Shown here: positions 16,319 through 24,997 of the stretch, piece after piece | How positions within the stretch are numbered: position 1 is the stretch's first letter | Layout: each line of letters opens with the position of its first letter | From: an uncultured SAR86 cluster bacterium | GTDB lineage: Bacteria; Pseudomonadota; Gammaproteobacteria; Magnimaribacterales; TMED112 | Direction: 5' to 3' | Assembly (NCBI GenBank): GCA_902535365.1 | Contig: CACATF010000001.1 | Coordinates: 194,077 to 258,076, forward strand | Length of the DNA: 64,000 nucleotides | Translations under genes and position numbers: made by a program | Notes under the pieces: model-generated | What the model saw: the letters and a program-made list of their open reading frames with translations, nothing else | What the model was told of the DNA's origin: nothing | Database searches by the model: none

Positions 16319-16723
16319 ATGCTAACTAAAGAAAAAATTTTAAAAGCTCCAAAGAAGAATTACATGAACAAGGATCAGCTTGTTTTCTTTAAATCTCTTC
16401 TTGACGATCTAAAGAAAGAAACCTTAACTCATATAAGAGAAGCAAAAGATAGATTAAGTAACCCTCCTTCATGCAGTGATGAGGTGGACAGAGCACAACA
16501 CGAAATTGATTCAATGCTATTTTTACGCATAGTGGAAAGAGAATCTAAACTTCTACCAAAGATTGATAAAGCAATCATGCGTATCAAAGCTGGTGATTAT
16601 GGTTTTTGTCTTGAAACAGGAGAACCAATTGGTCTAGAGAGATTAATTTCCCGTCCAACAGCTGAATATTGTGCAGAAGTTAAAACAATCAATGAAGAAA
16701 AAGAAAAGCACTTCGTCGATTAA
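16319..16723 (+). CDS. DksA-like RNA polymerase regulator, zinc-independent (DksA2) type
   Basis: This 134-residue protein aligns end to end with DksA: N-terminal Y-M-N-K-D-Q-L, a coiled-coil tip with D-E-V-D-R-A, and the globular Y-G-F-C-L-E-T-G-E-P-I-G-L-E-R-L. The zinc finger is not intact. The usual C-x2-C...C-x2-C is C-x2-T...C-x2-V, matching Pseudomonas aeruginosa DksA2, which works without zinc. With ppGpp such proteins act in the RNA polymerase secondary channel during the stringent response. A short A+T-rich leader precedes the ATG. A canonical four-Cys DksA may exist elsewhere in the genome. Confidence 0.87.
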   Translation: MLTKEKILKAPKKNYMNKDQLVFFKSLLDDLKKETLTHIREAKDRLSNPPSCSDEVDRAQHEIDSMLFLRIVERESKLLPKIDKAIMRIKAGDYGFCLETGEPIGLERLISRPTAEYCAEVKTINEEKEKHFVD

Positions 16724-16776
16724 TCTCAGATACTTAAAATTCGTATAACCCACCTAATTTGACTATAATTTAAGCC

Positions 16777-17214
16777 ATGAGCTTGCTTAATAAGGTCACA
16801 GAACCAATAGCAGAAACTAAGATGGGTATTCTTTCTGAATGGGCTCTTCGATTATGTTTATCGTGGGTTATGTTTGAATATGGCCAACCCAAATTTAATA
16901 AACTTCTTGAATCACCTGATGTACCGTTGAGCTTTATTCCAAAAATGGAATTTTTCTCAGACTTTCCAGTGGTTTCTTCATGGTTAATTACTATTTCCGA
17001 GCTAATTTTAATTCCATTGTTCATTATTCTAGGGGGATTAAAATTTATAGGACCAACTGCAAAAGCTTTATCTACCTTGGGCGGCATCTTAGGCACTTTT
17101 GTAATGGCTGTCATTATTTGGGGCTTTCATTTCTCAGTTTTAAATGAGTCTTTCTCAGATATTCATCTACAATTAATGCTTCTAGCAATGTCGGTGTATT
17201 TTCTATTCAAATGA
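16777..17214 (+). CDS. DoxX-like membrane protein
   Basis: This 145-residue protein has four hydrophobic helices. The segment A-L-R-L-C-L-S-W-V-M-F-E-Y-G-Q-P-K-F in helix 1, and the overall spacing, recall DoxX/DoxD-type proteins (often annotated as quinone-linked or oxidoreductase-associated). Function is unknown. It overlaps the next gene by 4 nt (ATGA), suggesting a two-gene operon. A TATAAT hexamer ends 7 nt before the ATG and no Shine-Dalgarno is visible, so the mRNA may be leaderless. Confidence 0.72.
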   Translation: MSLLNKVTEPIAETKMGILSEWALRLCLSWVMFEYGQPKFNKLLESPDVPLSFIPKMEFFSDFPVVSSWLITISELILIPLFIILGGLKFIGPTAKALSTLGGILGTFVMAVIIWGFHFSVLNESFSDIHLQLMLLAMSVYFLFK

Positions 17215-17462
17215 ATAGAAAAAGAACTTTCACATTTACCGTTGCCACTGTAATTTCTACCTTAGTTCTTTCAACTTTCATGACAGGACTAATGAGTTTT
17301 TTTATCACCGCAATTAATACTGGACAATTGCCGCCTAACATCTCGGACTGGATTAGAGCTTGGATGGTGGGTTGGGCTATTGGAACACCTATTGTTTTTT
17401 TTGTTGCACCTATATCAAAAAGAGTTGGACTTTATTTTTCAGACGATCCGAGAGATAAGTAG
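17211..17462 (+). CDS. DUF2798 small membrane protein
   Basis: This 83-residue protein has two transmembrane helices (about 7-31 and 50-68) joined by a loop with N-T-G-x-L-P-P-N-I-x-D-W-I-R-A-W, followed by W-A-I-G-T-P-I-V-F-F-V-A-P. This is the DUF2798 pattern; no function is known. The start overlaps the DoxX-like stop by 4 nt. tRNA-Ala follows 41 nt downstream. Confidence 0.78.
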   Translation: MNRKRTFTFTVATVISTLVLSTFMTGLMSFFITAINTGQLPPNISDWIRAWMVGWAIGTPIVFFVAPISKRVGLYFSDDPRDK

Positions 17463-17503
17463 TTGTAATTTGTTAGATAGGTATTTATTATTGTTGTTCT
17501 TGT

Positions 17504-17579
17504 GGGGCTATAGCTCAGCTGGGAGAGCACCTGCTTTGCACGCAGGGGGTCAGGAGTTCGAATCTCCTTAGCTCCACCA
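17504..17579 (+). tRNA. tRNA-Ala (anticodon TGC)
   Basis: A complete 76-nt cloverleaf with encoded CCA. The acceptor arm GGGGCTA pairs with TAGCTCC (one G-T), the anticodon stem CCTGC/GCAGG holds loop TTTGCAC with TGC at 17537-17539, and the T arm contains AGTTCGAATCT. It is isolated from rRNA genes. A T-run (17581-17587) follows at once, and the phzF start codon is only 11 nt past the CCA end. Confidence 0.97.
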
Positions 17580-17590
17580 CTTTTTTTAAG

Positions 17591-18370
17591 ATGAATCTAG
17601 AAGTCTTTTTTATCGATTCGTTCACCAACAAAGTTTTTGGCGGCAATCCTGCAGGAGTAATTTTTCATTCTGATCCAATTGATGAGACTGTAATGCAAGC
17701 AATTGCAGCTGAAAATAATTTATCAGAAACAGCATTCATCAATACTCAAAATGACAACCAAATAAGATTTTTTACCCCAGAGCTGGAAGTTGATTTATGT
17801 GGTCATGCAACATTGGCTTCTGCCTTTGTCTTTTTTAACTATCTTGATAAGTCCCATGATCAAATTACTTTCTCATCTAAGAGGGGTCAACTGATTGCAG
17901 ATAGAACAGAAAAAGGGATAAAGCTGACCTTACCTAAAGATAACCCAGAGCCCTTTGCAGAGATAGATTTATTTTCAAACATGCTTGGTTGCAAGGCACT
18001 TGAGGTGTACCGAGGAATTGATGACTTTATGGTCCTAGTTGAAAGTGAGAATGATGTTAAAGACATGAAACCAGATTTTAGTGAGATAAGTAAGTTGGAT
18101 TCGCGTGGTTTAATTGTTACAGCTGATGGATTAGATGTTGATTTTGTTTCAAGATGGTTTGGCCCGCAAACAGGAGTTGATGAAGATCCAGTGACTGGGT
18201 CTGCCCACACCTTGCTGGCTCCATATTGGGGAAAAAAACTTGGCAAAAATACAATGAATGCAAAACAGCTTTCTAAAAGAGGTGGTTTTTTAATTTGTGA
18301 AGTGAAGGATGAAGCAGTTGAAATTACAGGACAGGCCAAACTTTACTTAAGAGGCTCAATTGAGCTTTGA
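17591..18370 (+). CDS. PhzF-family isomerase/epimerase
   Basis: This 259-residue protein has the PhzF fold: N-terminal F-I-D-S-F-T-N-K-V-F-G-G-N-P-A-G-V, then N-L-S-E-T-A-F with the family's catalytic glutamate, F-T-P-x-x-E-V-D-L-C-G-H-A-T-L-A, and late D-E-D-P-V-T-G-S-A-H. PhzF makes phenazine precursors in Pseudomonas, but most homologues lie outside phenazine clusters and act on unknown substrates. No phenazine genes are near. The start is 11 nt after tRNA-Ala with only TTAAG as ribosome-binding site. The 3' end overlaps the converging gene by 15 nt. Confidence 0.9.
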   Translation: MNLEVFFIDSFTNKVFGGNPAGVIFHSDPIDETVMQAIAAENNLSETAFINTQNDNQIRFFTPELEVDLCGHATLASAFVFFNYLDKSHDQITFSSKRGQLIADRTEKGIKLTLPKDNPEPFAEIDLFSNMLGCKALEVYRGIDDFMVLVESENDVKDMKPDFSEISKLDSRGLIVTADGLDVDFVSRWFGPQTGVDEDPVTGSAHTLLAPYWGKKLGKNTMNAKQLSKRGGFLICEVKDEAVEITGQAKLYLRGSIEL

Positions 18371-19522
18371 TAGATCCTCATAGAGATAATCTCTCTGCAT
18401 CTCCATCAAATCCAGCATAGTTGTTTGTAAATTACTATTCTTTATTTTGCTTGATTTCATGTATTTCAACGACCTAATAAAAAAATATACACCACTCACT
18501 GAGTCTCCAATTGTTAAATAGTTAATTCCACATAAATAGTGCTGAATATAGCTTGCAGATGTTGTGCAGTAGCCATCTCTTTCATCAAAGTTATTCTCTG
18601 AGTAGTTTATCTGCAGAAGTCTTTCTCGTGCACTGCCTTTTACCTTATCTGCAACAGAATCAAAAGATAGTAGGCGTTTATAATTAATTTTTGCGTCATC
18701 AAAGTTTTGTTTATGAAATTGAGCTTCAGCAATCCAATAGTATTTAAGCTCATACCTACCATGCAAATCACGAGCGTAATCCTCAAGTAAAATCCATTGT
18801 TTCTTATCGGTGAACTGCTCAATCTTTCTTAAAATTCTCTTTGGATAATCAACTACTACCTCATTTTCTTGCCCTTCAAATGCGTAAGTATATTTATGTG
18901 GCACATTGGTGACTTCTACAGGATCACCATTTATGGTAGCAGGATAGTACTTAAGTTTCTTTGCAGCTTTTATTGTTGCTCTATCAAAAACTTCGCAATT
19001 CTTTTGGATTTGTCCATTAGCCAGAGTACAAGATGACTCAACTTTATAAACGTTTTCTACAGCACCTTTTTTATTTATATCAAAAGCCACTATCACATAG
19101 CCGTGTGTCCCACTTTCCATTGCTCTCGTTGGGTAAACTGGCGATTCTTTGTATCTGGGAGAGTAAGTTTTTCCAACAAGGTTATTTAACCTTTCTGTCT
19201 GAATATCTGTACACAAATCAATTTGCACGCATTCCGGAAATCTTTCTAATTTTTTTTCAAATAAATCTTTTAATAAATTAATGTAATTATCGTCTAAGTA
19301 TGGCTTCAGCCCCTCTTCATTGTATTTTATCCCTTCACTTTTTATCTGTGCCTTTCTATACCAATCACTTCTAAAATCATTGAACCTATTTTCTGAGTTA
19401 TAGTCATCATTATGGTTTGCTTGTGGCGGTGGTGTTGGTGGATTAGATATTTTTGATTGGCTAAAAGCATCACTACTAAGAAAAAATGTTGCCAGAATTA
19501 AAAATTGTATTACCTTACCCAC
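18356..19522 (-). CDS. Secreted protein with TonB C-terminal-like domain and TPR-like tail
   Basis: This 388-residue protein has a signal peptide (about 1-21), a short proline-rich stretch (N-P-P-T-P-P-P-Q), and around residues 125-215 a TonB-C-type domain (Y-P-T-R-A-M-E-S-G-T-H-G-Y-V, F-D-R-A-T-I-K-A-A-K-K-L-K-Y-Y-P-A). A helical TPR-like region fills the rest. A real energy-transducing TonB would end with this domain and keep an N-terminal anchor, so this is more likely an accessory periplasmic protein. It overlaps phzF by 15 nt at the 3' end and diverges from the cyclophilin gene with a 34-nt gap. Confidence 0.75.
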   Translation of the reverse strand: MGKVIQFLILATFFLSSDAFSQSKISNPPTPPPQANHNDDYNSENRFNDFRSDWYRKAQIKSEGIKYNEEGLKPYLDDNYINLLKDLFEKKLERFPECVQIDLCTDIQTERLNNLVGKTYSPRYKESPVYPTRAMESGTHGYVIVAFDINKKGAVENVYKVESSCTLANGQIQKNCEVFDRATIKAAKKLKYYPATINGDPVEVTNVPHKYTYAFEGQENEVVVDYPKRILRKIEQFTDKKQWILLEDYARDLHGRYELKYYWIAEAQFHKQNFDDAKINYKRLLSFDSVADKVKGSARERLLQINYSENNFDERDGYCTTSASYIQHYLCGINYLTIGDSVSGVYFFIRSLKYMKSSKIKNSNLQTTMLDLMEMQRDYLYEDLSKLN

Positions 19523-19537
19523 ATCTAACAGTATAAT
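19510..19537 (+). promoter_or_regulatory. Candidate promoter for the cyclophilin gene
   Basis: TTACCT (19510-19515) and TATAAT (19532-19537) are 16 nt apart. The -35 lies inside the start region of the divergent TonB-C gene. The gene's ATG is at 19557. Prediction by eye. Confidence 0.35.
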
Positions 19538-19556
19538 TGGATTTTATTTTTAAAAA

Positions 19557-20138
19557 ATGAGAAATGTATTTTTTTTAGTAGTAATTCTAGCCGCTGTGCT
19601 GGGCATCTACTTTTACAATAAGGAAGAACCAATGCCACAAGTAAAATTAACAACTACCTACGGTGATATCGTATTAGAACTAGATAAAGAGAACGCGCCA
19701 ATTTCAACAGAAAACTTCATTAGTTATGTTGAAAGTGGTTTTTATAATGAAACTATTTTTCATAGAGTGATATCAGGTTTTATGATTCAAGGGGGTGGAC
19801 ATCTGGAAGATATGTCTCCAAAGGATCAAAAATTAGAACCAATTCTCAATGAAGCAAATAATGGTTTAAAGAATGATAGGGGAACAATAGCTATGGCAAG
19901 AACAGCCAATCCACATTCAGCTACTTCTCAATTCTTTATCAACCATGTCGATAATGGTTTTTTAAATTTTAGAACTAACCAAGTTGATGAGGGTTGGGGT
20001 TACGCTGTTTTTGGTAAAGTCACTGAAGGTATTGAGGTCGTTGATAAAATTGCCGCAGTTCAAACAACTGCAGTTATGGGTTATCAGGACGTGCCAACAG
20101 ACACAATTAAGATTATTAGCGCTGAAGTATTAGACTAA
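19557..20138 (+). CDS. Peptidyl-prolyl cis-trans isomerase, cyclophilin type, exported
   Basis: This 193-residue protein starts with a hydrophobic signal or anchor (about 2-20), followed by a complete cyclophilin domain: [30 protein letters not shown] and V-F-G-K-V-T-E-G. It should assist proline isomerisation in folding of periplasmic or outer-membrane proteins (PpiA-like location). It overlaps the converging diiron-protein gene by 4 nt. Confidence 0.93.
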   Translation: MRNVFFLVVILAAVLGIYFYNKEEPMPQVKLTTTYGDIVLELDKENAPISTENFISYVESGFYNETIFHRVISGFMIQGGGHLEDMSPKDQKLEPILNEANNGLKNDRGTIAMARTANPHSATSQFFINHVDNGFLNFRTNQVDEGWGYAVFGKVTEGIEVVDKIAAVQTTAVMGYQDVPTDTIKIISAEVLD

Positions 20139-21253
20139 ACAAGCCTAATTGCTTTCTCAATCTCTTCTTGGGTCTCGTATGGTTTAGACATTTCGGCCCA
20201 ATCGATATTGAAGTTGTCTTCAAGCTCTGCGTAACTTAGCACGCCAATCTGCTCATATTTTTCTTTTACGTTATCGGTTATAAGACCAATACGTTTTAAG
20301 TTGGGCACAATCTTCGTAAACAATAGAGTTCTAAAGTTTTGTCCTTGATCAGACTCAAAAGCAATTCTATCTGCTTCTTCAGGTGTATAATCCAAAAACT
20401 TAGCTACGACCTCCCCAGAAATAAGTCGACCCCGCATTACAAGGCAAGCTTCAAAAGCAAATTCAGCTCTTTCTTCTATCTCAGATTTGCTTAATGTCTT
20501 TAAGTAATCTTCTAAATAGTTAACACCAAAGGTCACATGCCTAGCTTCATCACGAATAACATAGTGCAGCAGCTGTTTAAGCAAACCATCATTCAATATG
20601 AACTTCATATTATTGAAAGCTGCCAGAGCTAGTCCTTCAATAATTATTTGCATTCCAATAAATTTAAGATCCCACCTCTCATCAGTCAGAATTTTATCCA
20701 TTAATGATTTGAGTCCTTTTGTGGCAGGATATTGGAAGCCTATTTTTTCCTTCAAATATCTATTAAAACCCTCAACATGTCTGGCCTCATCAAACGTTTG
20801 CGAAGCAGCATACATTTTTGCGTTAAAAGTTGGTGCGCATGATACTAGTTGTGAGGCAACTAACAAGGCTCCTTGCTCCCCATGCAGAAACTGGCTTATA
20901 TTCCATGCAACCCTGTGTCTATCCATTTCAATTTTCTTTTCGTGAGATAGGGCATCGTAACCTTCAAGCTCAACTTCAGGGGTCCTAAAAATTTCAGAGT
21001 TGATCATGAACTCGTCTTTTGGAAAGTTTTGCGACCAGTCAAGATCATCGGTCACATTCCAGTTAAGCTGCTTACCGAGCTCATATAATTTTTTAATTCG
21101 ATCATCAACAACGGTATAGTCCCAGTTGTATGATGCAATTAACGGAGATTTAAATATCTCATTGATGCATTCAATGGCATTTTGATCTATTGGTTCTTCG
21201 CTTAGATAGTCTGTAACCTCTTGCGGTTGATTGTTTACAATTCTGTTTTTCAT
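20135..21253 (-). CDS. Ferritin-like diiron-carboxylate protein (putative oxygenase/desaturase-like)
   Basis: This 372-residue protein has a complete set of possible diiron ligands: E126 (H-G-E-Q), E156-x2-H159 (D-E-A-R-H), E206 (I-I-E-G), E236-x2-H239 (D-E-A-R-H). That is the ribonucleotide-reductase-R2 / AurF / acyl-ACP-desaturase type of four-helix bundle. The reaction is unknown; hydroxylation, desaturation or N-oxygenation are possible. The start at 21253 is chosen because CAGGTAA precedes it; an upstream in-frame ATG at 21280 has no ribosome-binding site. It diverges from an SDR-tesB pair, suggesting lipid or fatty-acyl chemistry (inference). Confidence 0.8.
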   Translation of the reverse strand: MKNRIVNNQPQEVTDYLSEEPIDQNAIECINEIFKSPLIASYNWDYTVVDDRIKKLYELGKQLNWNVTDDLDWSQNFPKDEFMINSEIFRTPEVELEGYDALSHEKKIEMDRHRVAWNISQFLHGEQGALLVASQLVSCAPTFNAKMYAASQTFDEARHVEGFNRYLKEKIGFQYPATKGLKSLMDKILTDERWDLKFIGMQIIIEGLALAAFNNMKFILNDGLLKQLLHYVIRDEARHVTFGVNYLEDYLKTLSKSEIEERAEFAFEACLVMRGRLISGEVVAKFLDYTPEEADRIAFESDQGQNFRTLLFTKIVPNLKRIGLITDNVKEKYEQIGVLSYAELEDNFNIDWAEMSKPYETQEEIEKAIRLV

Positions 21254-21307
21254 GTTATTTACCTGAAAACAGTTTAACATATCCTCAAATTGTAAAATAA
21301 GGGAAAC

Positions 21308-22060
21308 ATGTCAAAAAGATTAGATGGAAAAGTTGCGTTAATCACTGGTGGAGCAGCAGGTTTTGGTAAAGGAACTGCTGAGACATTTGCTCGAGAAGGA
21401 GCAAAGGTTTATATCTCTGACATAAATGTTGAGGGCGGCAAGAAGGTTGCTGAAGATCTTGGTGTTACATTCCTTGAACACGATGTTACAAATCCAGATC
21501 GATGGCAGGAAGTTATAGCTGAAATCAAATCACAAGAAAACCAACTAAACATTCTTGTTAATAATGCAGGTATTGGATACATGGGAGATGTTGAGGGCAC
21601 CACAAATGAAGCTTGGGAAATGGTACATAAGATTGATCTTGACTCAGTTTTTTATGGCTGCAAATATGCTTTGCCACTTATGCGTGACTCTGGCAATGGC
21701 TCAATAATTAATATTTCATCAATATCAGGAATTATTGCAGGCCATAATTTTACTGCTTATAACAGTGCAAAAGCAGCAGTAAGACATTTATCTAAGTCAG
21801 TAGCTCTTCACTGCGCACGAACAACCAATCTCGTGAGATGCAACAGTGTGCATCCTGTTTTTGCGCGCACAGAAATTCTTGAAGCATTACTAAATGACAC
21901 ATCCAATGACATGCTTTCAAAACTTGAACGTCAGATACCGGTTCGTAAGCTTGCTGAAATCGAAGATATTGCGAACGCTTTGCTTTTCTTAGCTTCAGAC
22001 GAATCAAAAATGATCACTGGTACTGAACTTGTGATTGATGGTGGTATATCAGCGCAATGA
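21308..22060 (+). CDS. Short-chain dehydrogenase/reductase (SDR)
   Basis: This 250-residue classical SDR has the cofactor motif G-G-A-A-G-F-G-K-G, N-N-A-G at about residue 86, catalytic S-S-I-S-G and Y-N-S-A-K, and the C-terminal I-T-G-T-E-L-V-I-D-G-G. An acidic residue after strand 2 (S-D-I-N) suggests NAD(H) preference. The substrate is not predictable; steroid/3-oxoacyl-type relatives are closest by pattern. AAGGGAA supports the ATG at 21308. It overlaps tesB by 4 nt (ATGA). Confidence 0.9.
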   Translation: MSKRLDGKVALITGGAAGFGKGTAETFAREGAKVYISDINVEGGKKVAEDLGVTFLEHDVTNPDRWQEVIAEIKSQENQLNILVNNAGIGYMGDVEGTTNEAWEMVHKIDLDSVFYGCKYALPLMRDSGNGSIINISSISGIIAGHNFTAYNSAKAAVRHLSKSVALHCARTTNLVRCNSVHPVFARTEILEALLNDTSNDMLSKLERQIPVRKLAEIEDIANALLFLASDESKMITGTELVIDGGISAQ

Positions 22061-22950
22061 TCAATCACGGCATGAATAATATGCAAAACTCATTTGAAAG
22101 TGTGCTGAGCAGACTATCGCTTGAGCAAATTGATACCTATCTGTACAGGTGGCAGGGCAATAATGCTGGCATAGTTAGAATTTATGGTGGCCAAGTAATT
22201 GCACAAGCCTACATAGCTGCATGTGCCACTGTTGAGGACGACTCAGCTCCTCACTCATTGCATGCCTACTTTATTAGGCCCGGTGTTTTGAAACAGCCTG
22301 TGCTTTATAGTGTTGACCCAATCAGAAATGGAAAAAGTTTCCACACAAGAACAGTAAAAGCTATACAAAATAATGAGGTTATCTTCACGATGACCATTTC
22401 ATTCCAGAAAGCTGAAGAGGGCATTACTCACACTGTAGCTATGCCCGATGTGCCTCAACCAGAAGATTTAAAAACAGAACAAGAACTACGCAAAAGCAAT
22501 ATCGACAATATTCCAAAAGAGTTACAAGAAATTTTTCTTAAGGAACGCGAATATTCAATTAAGTGGGTTGAGTGGAATGATGTTTTTGACCCAAAAAAAA
22601 TGCCTCCTATAAGAAATATTTGGTTAAAACCGAATGGAAAGATTCCTGGTGATAGTATTTTTCATCATGCCTTTTTATCATATGTTTCTGATTCAGGTTT
22701 ATTGGTGCCTTGCATGTATCCGCATGGCCTTAGTTTTATGTCACCTAACCTTAAGATGATTGCAAGCTTAGATCACGCAATGTGGTTCCAAAAAAGAGAC
22801 TTTAAATGGGATGATTGGATATTGTATTCGACTGATAGCCCGCATACAGGTGGTTCTAGAGGTCTTGGACGAGGTACTTTCTTCACACGAGATGGTGAAA
22901 TAATTGCATCAACAATACAGGAAGGATTATTTAGAGTTAAGGACTCTTAA
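22057..22950 (+). CDS. tesB: Acyl-CoA thioesterase II (TesB family)
   Basis: This 297-residue double-hotdog thioesterase shows the first-domain pattern I-Y-G-G-Q-V-I-A-Q-A and H-S-L-H-A-Y-F-I-R-P-G, and a second domain with L-D-H-A-M-W-F-Q and S-R-G-L-G-R-G-T-F-F-T-R-D-G. It hydrolyses acyl-CoA to free fatty acid and CoA. It is coupled to the SDR by a 4-nt overlap, and its 3' end overlaps hemE on the other strand by 24 nt. Alternative starts at nearby Met codons (residue 6 or 9) are possible. Confidence 0.93.
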   Translation: MINHGMNNMQNSFESVLSRLSLEQIDTYLYRWQGNNAGIVRIYGGQVIAQAYIAACATVEDDSAPHSLHAYFIRPGVLKQPVLYSVDPIRNGKSFHTRTVKAIQNNEVIFTMTISFQKAEEGITHTVAMPDVPQPEDLKTEQELRKSNIDNIPKELQEIFLKEREYSIKWVEWNDVFDPKKMPPIRNIWLKPNGKIPGDSIFHHAFLSYVSDSGLLVPCMYPHGLSFMSPNLKMIASLDHAMWFQKRDFKWDDWILYSTDSPHTGGSRGLGRGTFFTRDGEIIASTIQEGLFRVKDS

Positions 22951-23934
22951 TCTTTGTAAAAACAAACCAACTTTATTTGGATTGATGTCAGGTGTGATTC
23001 CAGACCCTACATTACAAACATAATTTCCACACTGAGAATATTTTTCATATATATTTTCAGCCAATGCTAAAACTTTCTCTTCATCCTGATTGAAATCGTT
23101 TGGATCTATATTACCTTGGATTGTAATTGGCTTATTGATGTATTCATCAATGTTTTCATTTTGATCAAGATTAAAACAATTTATTTCTGTAGCATTGAGG
23201 TGCAACATGATTTTCATGCCTCTGGCATAAAGTATTAGGGGTATCTCAGGATCGATAGCTGCCCTTATATCATTAATAAATTTTAGTGAAAATTCTTCAT
23301 AACCTTGATCTAAGATGCCGCCCCATGAGTCAAAAACCTGCAAACAATCAGCGCCTGCATTAATTTGCCCTTTTAAATATTTAATTGTGACATCAGTGTA
23401 AGTTGCTAAGATCTCTTTTGTCTGCTCAGGACTTTTAGCAACAAACTCTCTAACTAAATTGAAATCTTTGGGGGACTCACCATAGAAGCTATAGATAAAA
23501 ATTGTCCATGGACTACCTGCAAAACCAATAAGTGGCACATCTATTTTACTTTTAATTAGTTGTGTTGCCTCGAAGACATAATCAAGGTTCTCAAAACCAC
23601 CAATATCAAGTTTTGGATTGTCGCCATTTTTAATTGCCTCCTTAAAAACTGGCCCTCTTCCCTCAATAAAGCTTATCTCATTCCCTAAAGCTTCTGGAAT
23701 AGTAAGAATATCGCTAAATGTAATAGCTGCATCAAGATGGTATCTCCTTAAGGGCTGTAGCGTTAGCTCACAGCAGACCTGAGGCGTCTTAATCATTTCA
23801 AAAAAATCACTAAATCGAGCTCTGACAGCTTTGTATTCAGGCAGATACCTCCCAGCTTGGCGTAAAAACCACACGGGAACATAGTGATCAGTATTCTGCT
23901 GTTGTAATGCTTTTAGGTAGTTACTATTTTTCAA
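22927..23934 (-). CDS. hemE: Uroporphyrinogen decarboxylase
   Basis: This 335-residue enzyme decarboxylates uroporphyrinogen III to coproporphyrinogen III in heme synthesis. Signatures: P-V-W-F-L-R-Q-A-G-R-Y-L-P-E-Y near the N-terminus, F-S-D-I-L-T-I-P-E-A-L-G, G-F-A-G-S-P-W-T-I, and F-D-S-W-G-G. Length is a little below the usual 350-355 and the C-terminus is compact. The start overlaps aroB by 11 nt; operon order is aroK-aroB-hemE. Confidence 0.96.
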   Translation of the reverse strand: MKNSNYLKALQQQNTDHYVPVWFLRQAGRYLPEYKAVRARFSDFFEMIKTPQVCCELTLQPLRRYHLDAAITFSDILTIPEALGNEISFIEGRGPVFKEAIKNGDNPKLDIGGFENLDYVFEATQLIKSKIDVPLIGFAGSPWTIFIYSFYGESPKDFNLVREFVAKSPEQTKEILATYTDVTIKYLKGQINAGADCLQVFDSWGGILDQGYEEFSLKFINDIRAAIDPEIPLILYARGMKIMLHLNATEINCFNLDQNENIDEYINKPITIQGNIDPNDFNQDEEKVLALAENIYEKYSQCGNYVCNVGSGITPDINPNKVGLFLQRLRVLNSK

Positions 23935-24997
23935 AATTTTCTGTAAAGTCCCTGATGAAATTAGTTAGGTTTTTAATATTTTCTTCTTCATGAAGCACTG
24001 GGTTACCAATTCCCTTAAGCAGAATAAGTGTAATCTTTTCGGATTGGTTCTTTTTATCTGATTTCATGCCTTCGACAATGGTTTCCACATCTAAATTTAT
24101 ATTACTGAAGTCATAGTTAAAGGAGCCAATGACTTGTTTAATTTTTTCTAAGTCCGCAGCATCAAGCATTCCTTTATGTTCTGAGTAAGTTGAGGCCATA
24201 AGCATTCCAATCACCACAGCATGACCATGAAGGATTGGTTGCATTCTATTTGCATATTCAATTCCATGAGCAAAAGTATGGCCAAAGTTTAGAAATTTTC
24301 TTTTGCCAGTCTCATTAAAATCCTCAGAAACGATACTTTCTTTGACAGCAATGGAATTATCAATAATTTGACTTAGCGTTTCAGGCTCTCTGGATACAAT
24401 GGCACTCTTTTCATCAAATATTTCATTAAGAGATTCTTCAGAAGAAATAATTGCGTGTTTGATTACCTCAGCAAGCCCATTTAGAAATTCCTGCTCATTA
24501 AGTGAACTTAGAAACTCTGTATTGATGATAATTTGTTCGGGATTATAAAAGGAGCCAACAAAATTTTTAATTCCTTCAAAATTAATTGCTGTTTTACCAC
24601 CAACTGATGCATCAACTTGCCCTAACAGTGATGTTGGTATTTGAATGAATCTCATACCCCGCATATAAGTCGCTGCAACAAAGCCAGCTAAATCGGTTGT
24701 TGCGCCTCCACCCAAGCCTATAAGGTAATCTTTTCTTGTAAAGTTATGCTTCTTTAATGCTTCTATAATTTTTTTATAGCTTTCTAAGTTTTTTTGAGCT
24801 TCGGGCTGATCGAGCAATATTTTTATTGCTTTTGATTTATCCAACCAGCTTGCCATACTAGGATGTGAGCTTAATACATTAGCATCGCATACAAAAAAGC
24901 ACTTTTTCCCTACAAGATCCTTAAAAATATCAGAGGTTCTATCAAAGAATTTCAAGATCACTTTTTCTTTTGTGTTTGTAAACTCAATTTCTCTCAT
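23924..24997 (-). CDS. aroB: 3-dehydroquinate synthase
   Basis: This 357-residue enzyme converts DAHP to 3-dehydroquinate, the second shikimate step. It shows the NAD-binding G-L-G-G-G-A-T-T-D-L-A-G-F-V-A-A-T-Y-M-R-G, P-T-S-L-L-G-Q-V-D-A-S-V-G-G-K-T-A-I-N, and the zinc-ligand region L-N-F-G-H-T-F-A-H-G. It overlaps aroK by 14 nt and hemE by 11 nt, so translation is coupled. DAHP synthase, the preceding step, is encoded at 59.4 kb. Confidence 0.96.
   Translation of the reverse strand: MREIEFTNTKEKVILKFFDRTSDIFKDLVGKKCFFVCDANVLSSHPSMASWLDKSKAIKILLDQPEAQKNLESYKKIIEALKKHNFTRKDYLIGLGGGATTDLAGFVAATYMRGMRFIQIPTSLLGQVDASVGGKTAINFEGIKNFVGSFYNPEQIIINTEFLSSLNEQEFLNGLAEVIKHAIISSEESLNEIFDEKSAIVSREPETLSQIIDNSIAVKESIVSEDFNETGKRKFLNFGHTFAHGIEYANRMQPILHGHAVVIGMLMASTYSEHKGMLDAADLEKIKQVIGSFNYDFSNINLDVETIVEGMKSDKKNQSEKITLILLKGIGNPVLHEEENIKNLTNFIRDFTENFEK

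Noticed and set aside
16770-17114. 114-codon antisense frame opposite the DoxX-like gene
   Set aside because: It mirrors the membrane-protein codons and shows no family motif.
17887-18339. 150-codon antisense frame opposite phzF
   Set aside because: It lies wholly within a well-supported gene and its product has no recognisable domain or start signal.
17591-18370. Phenazine biosynthesis
   Set aside because: Only a lone PhzF homologue is present; such genes are common outside phenazine clusters.
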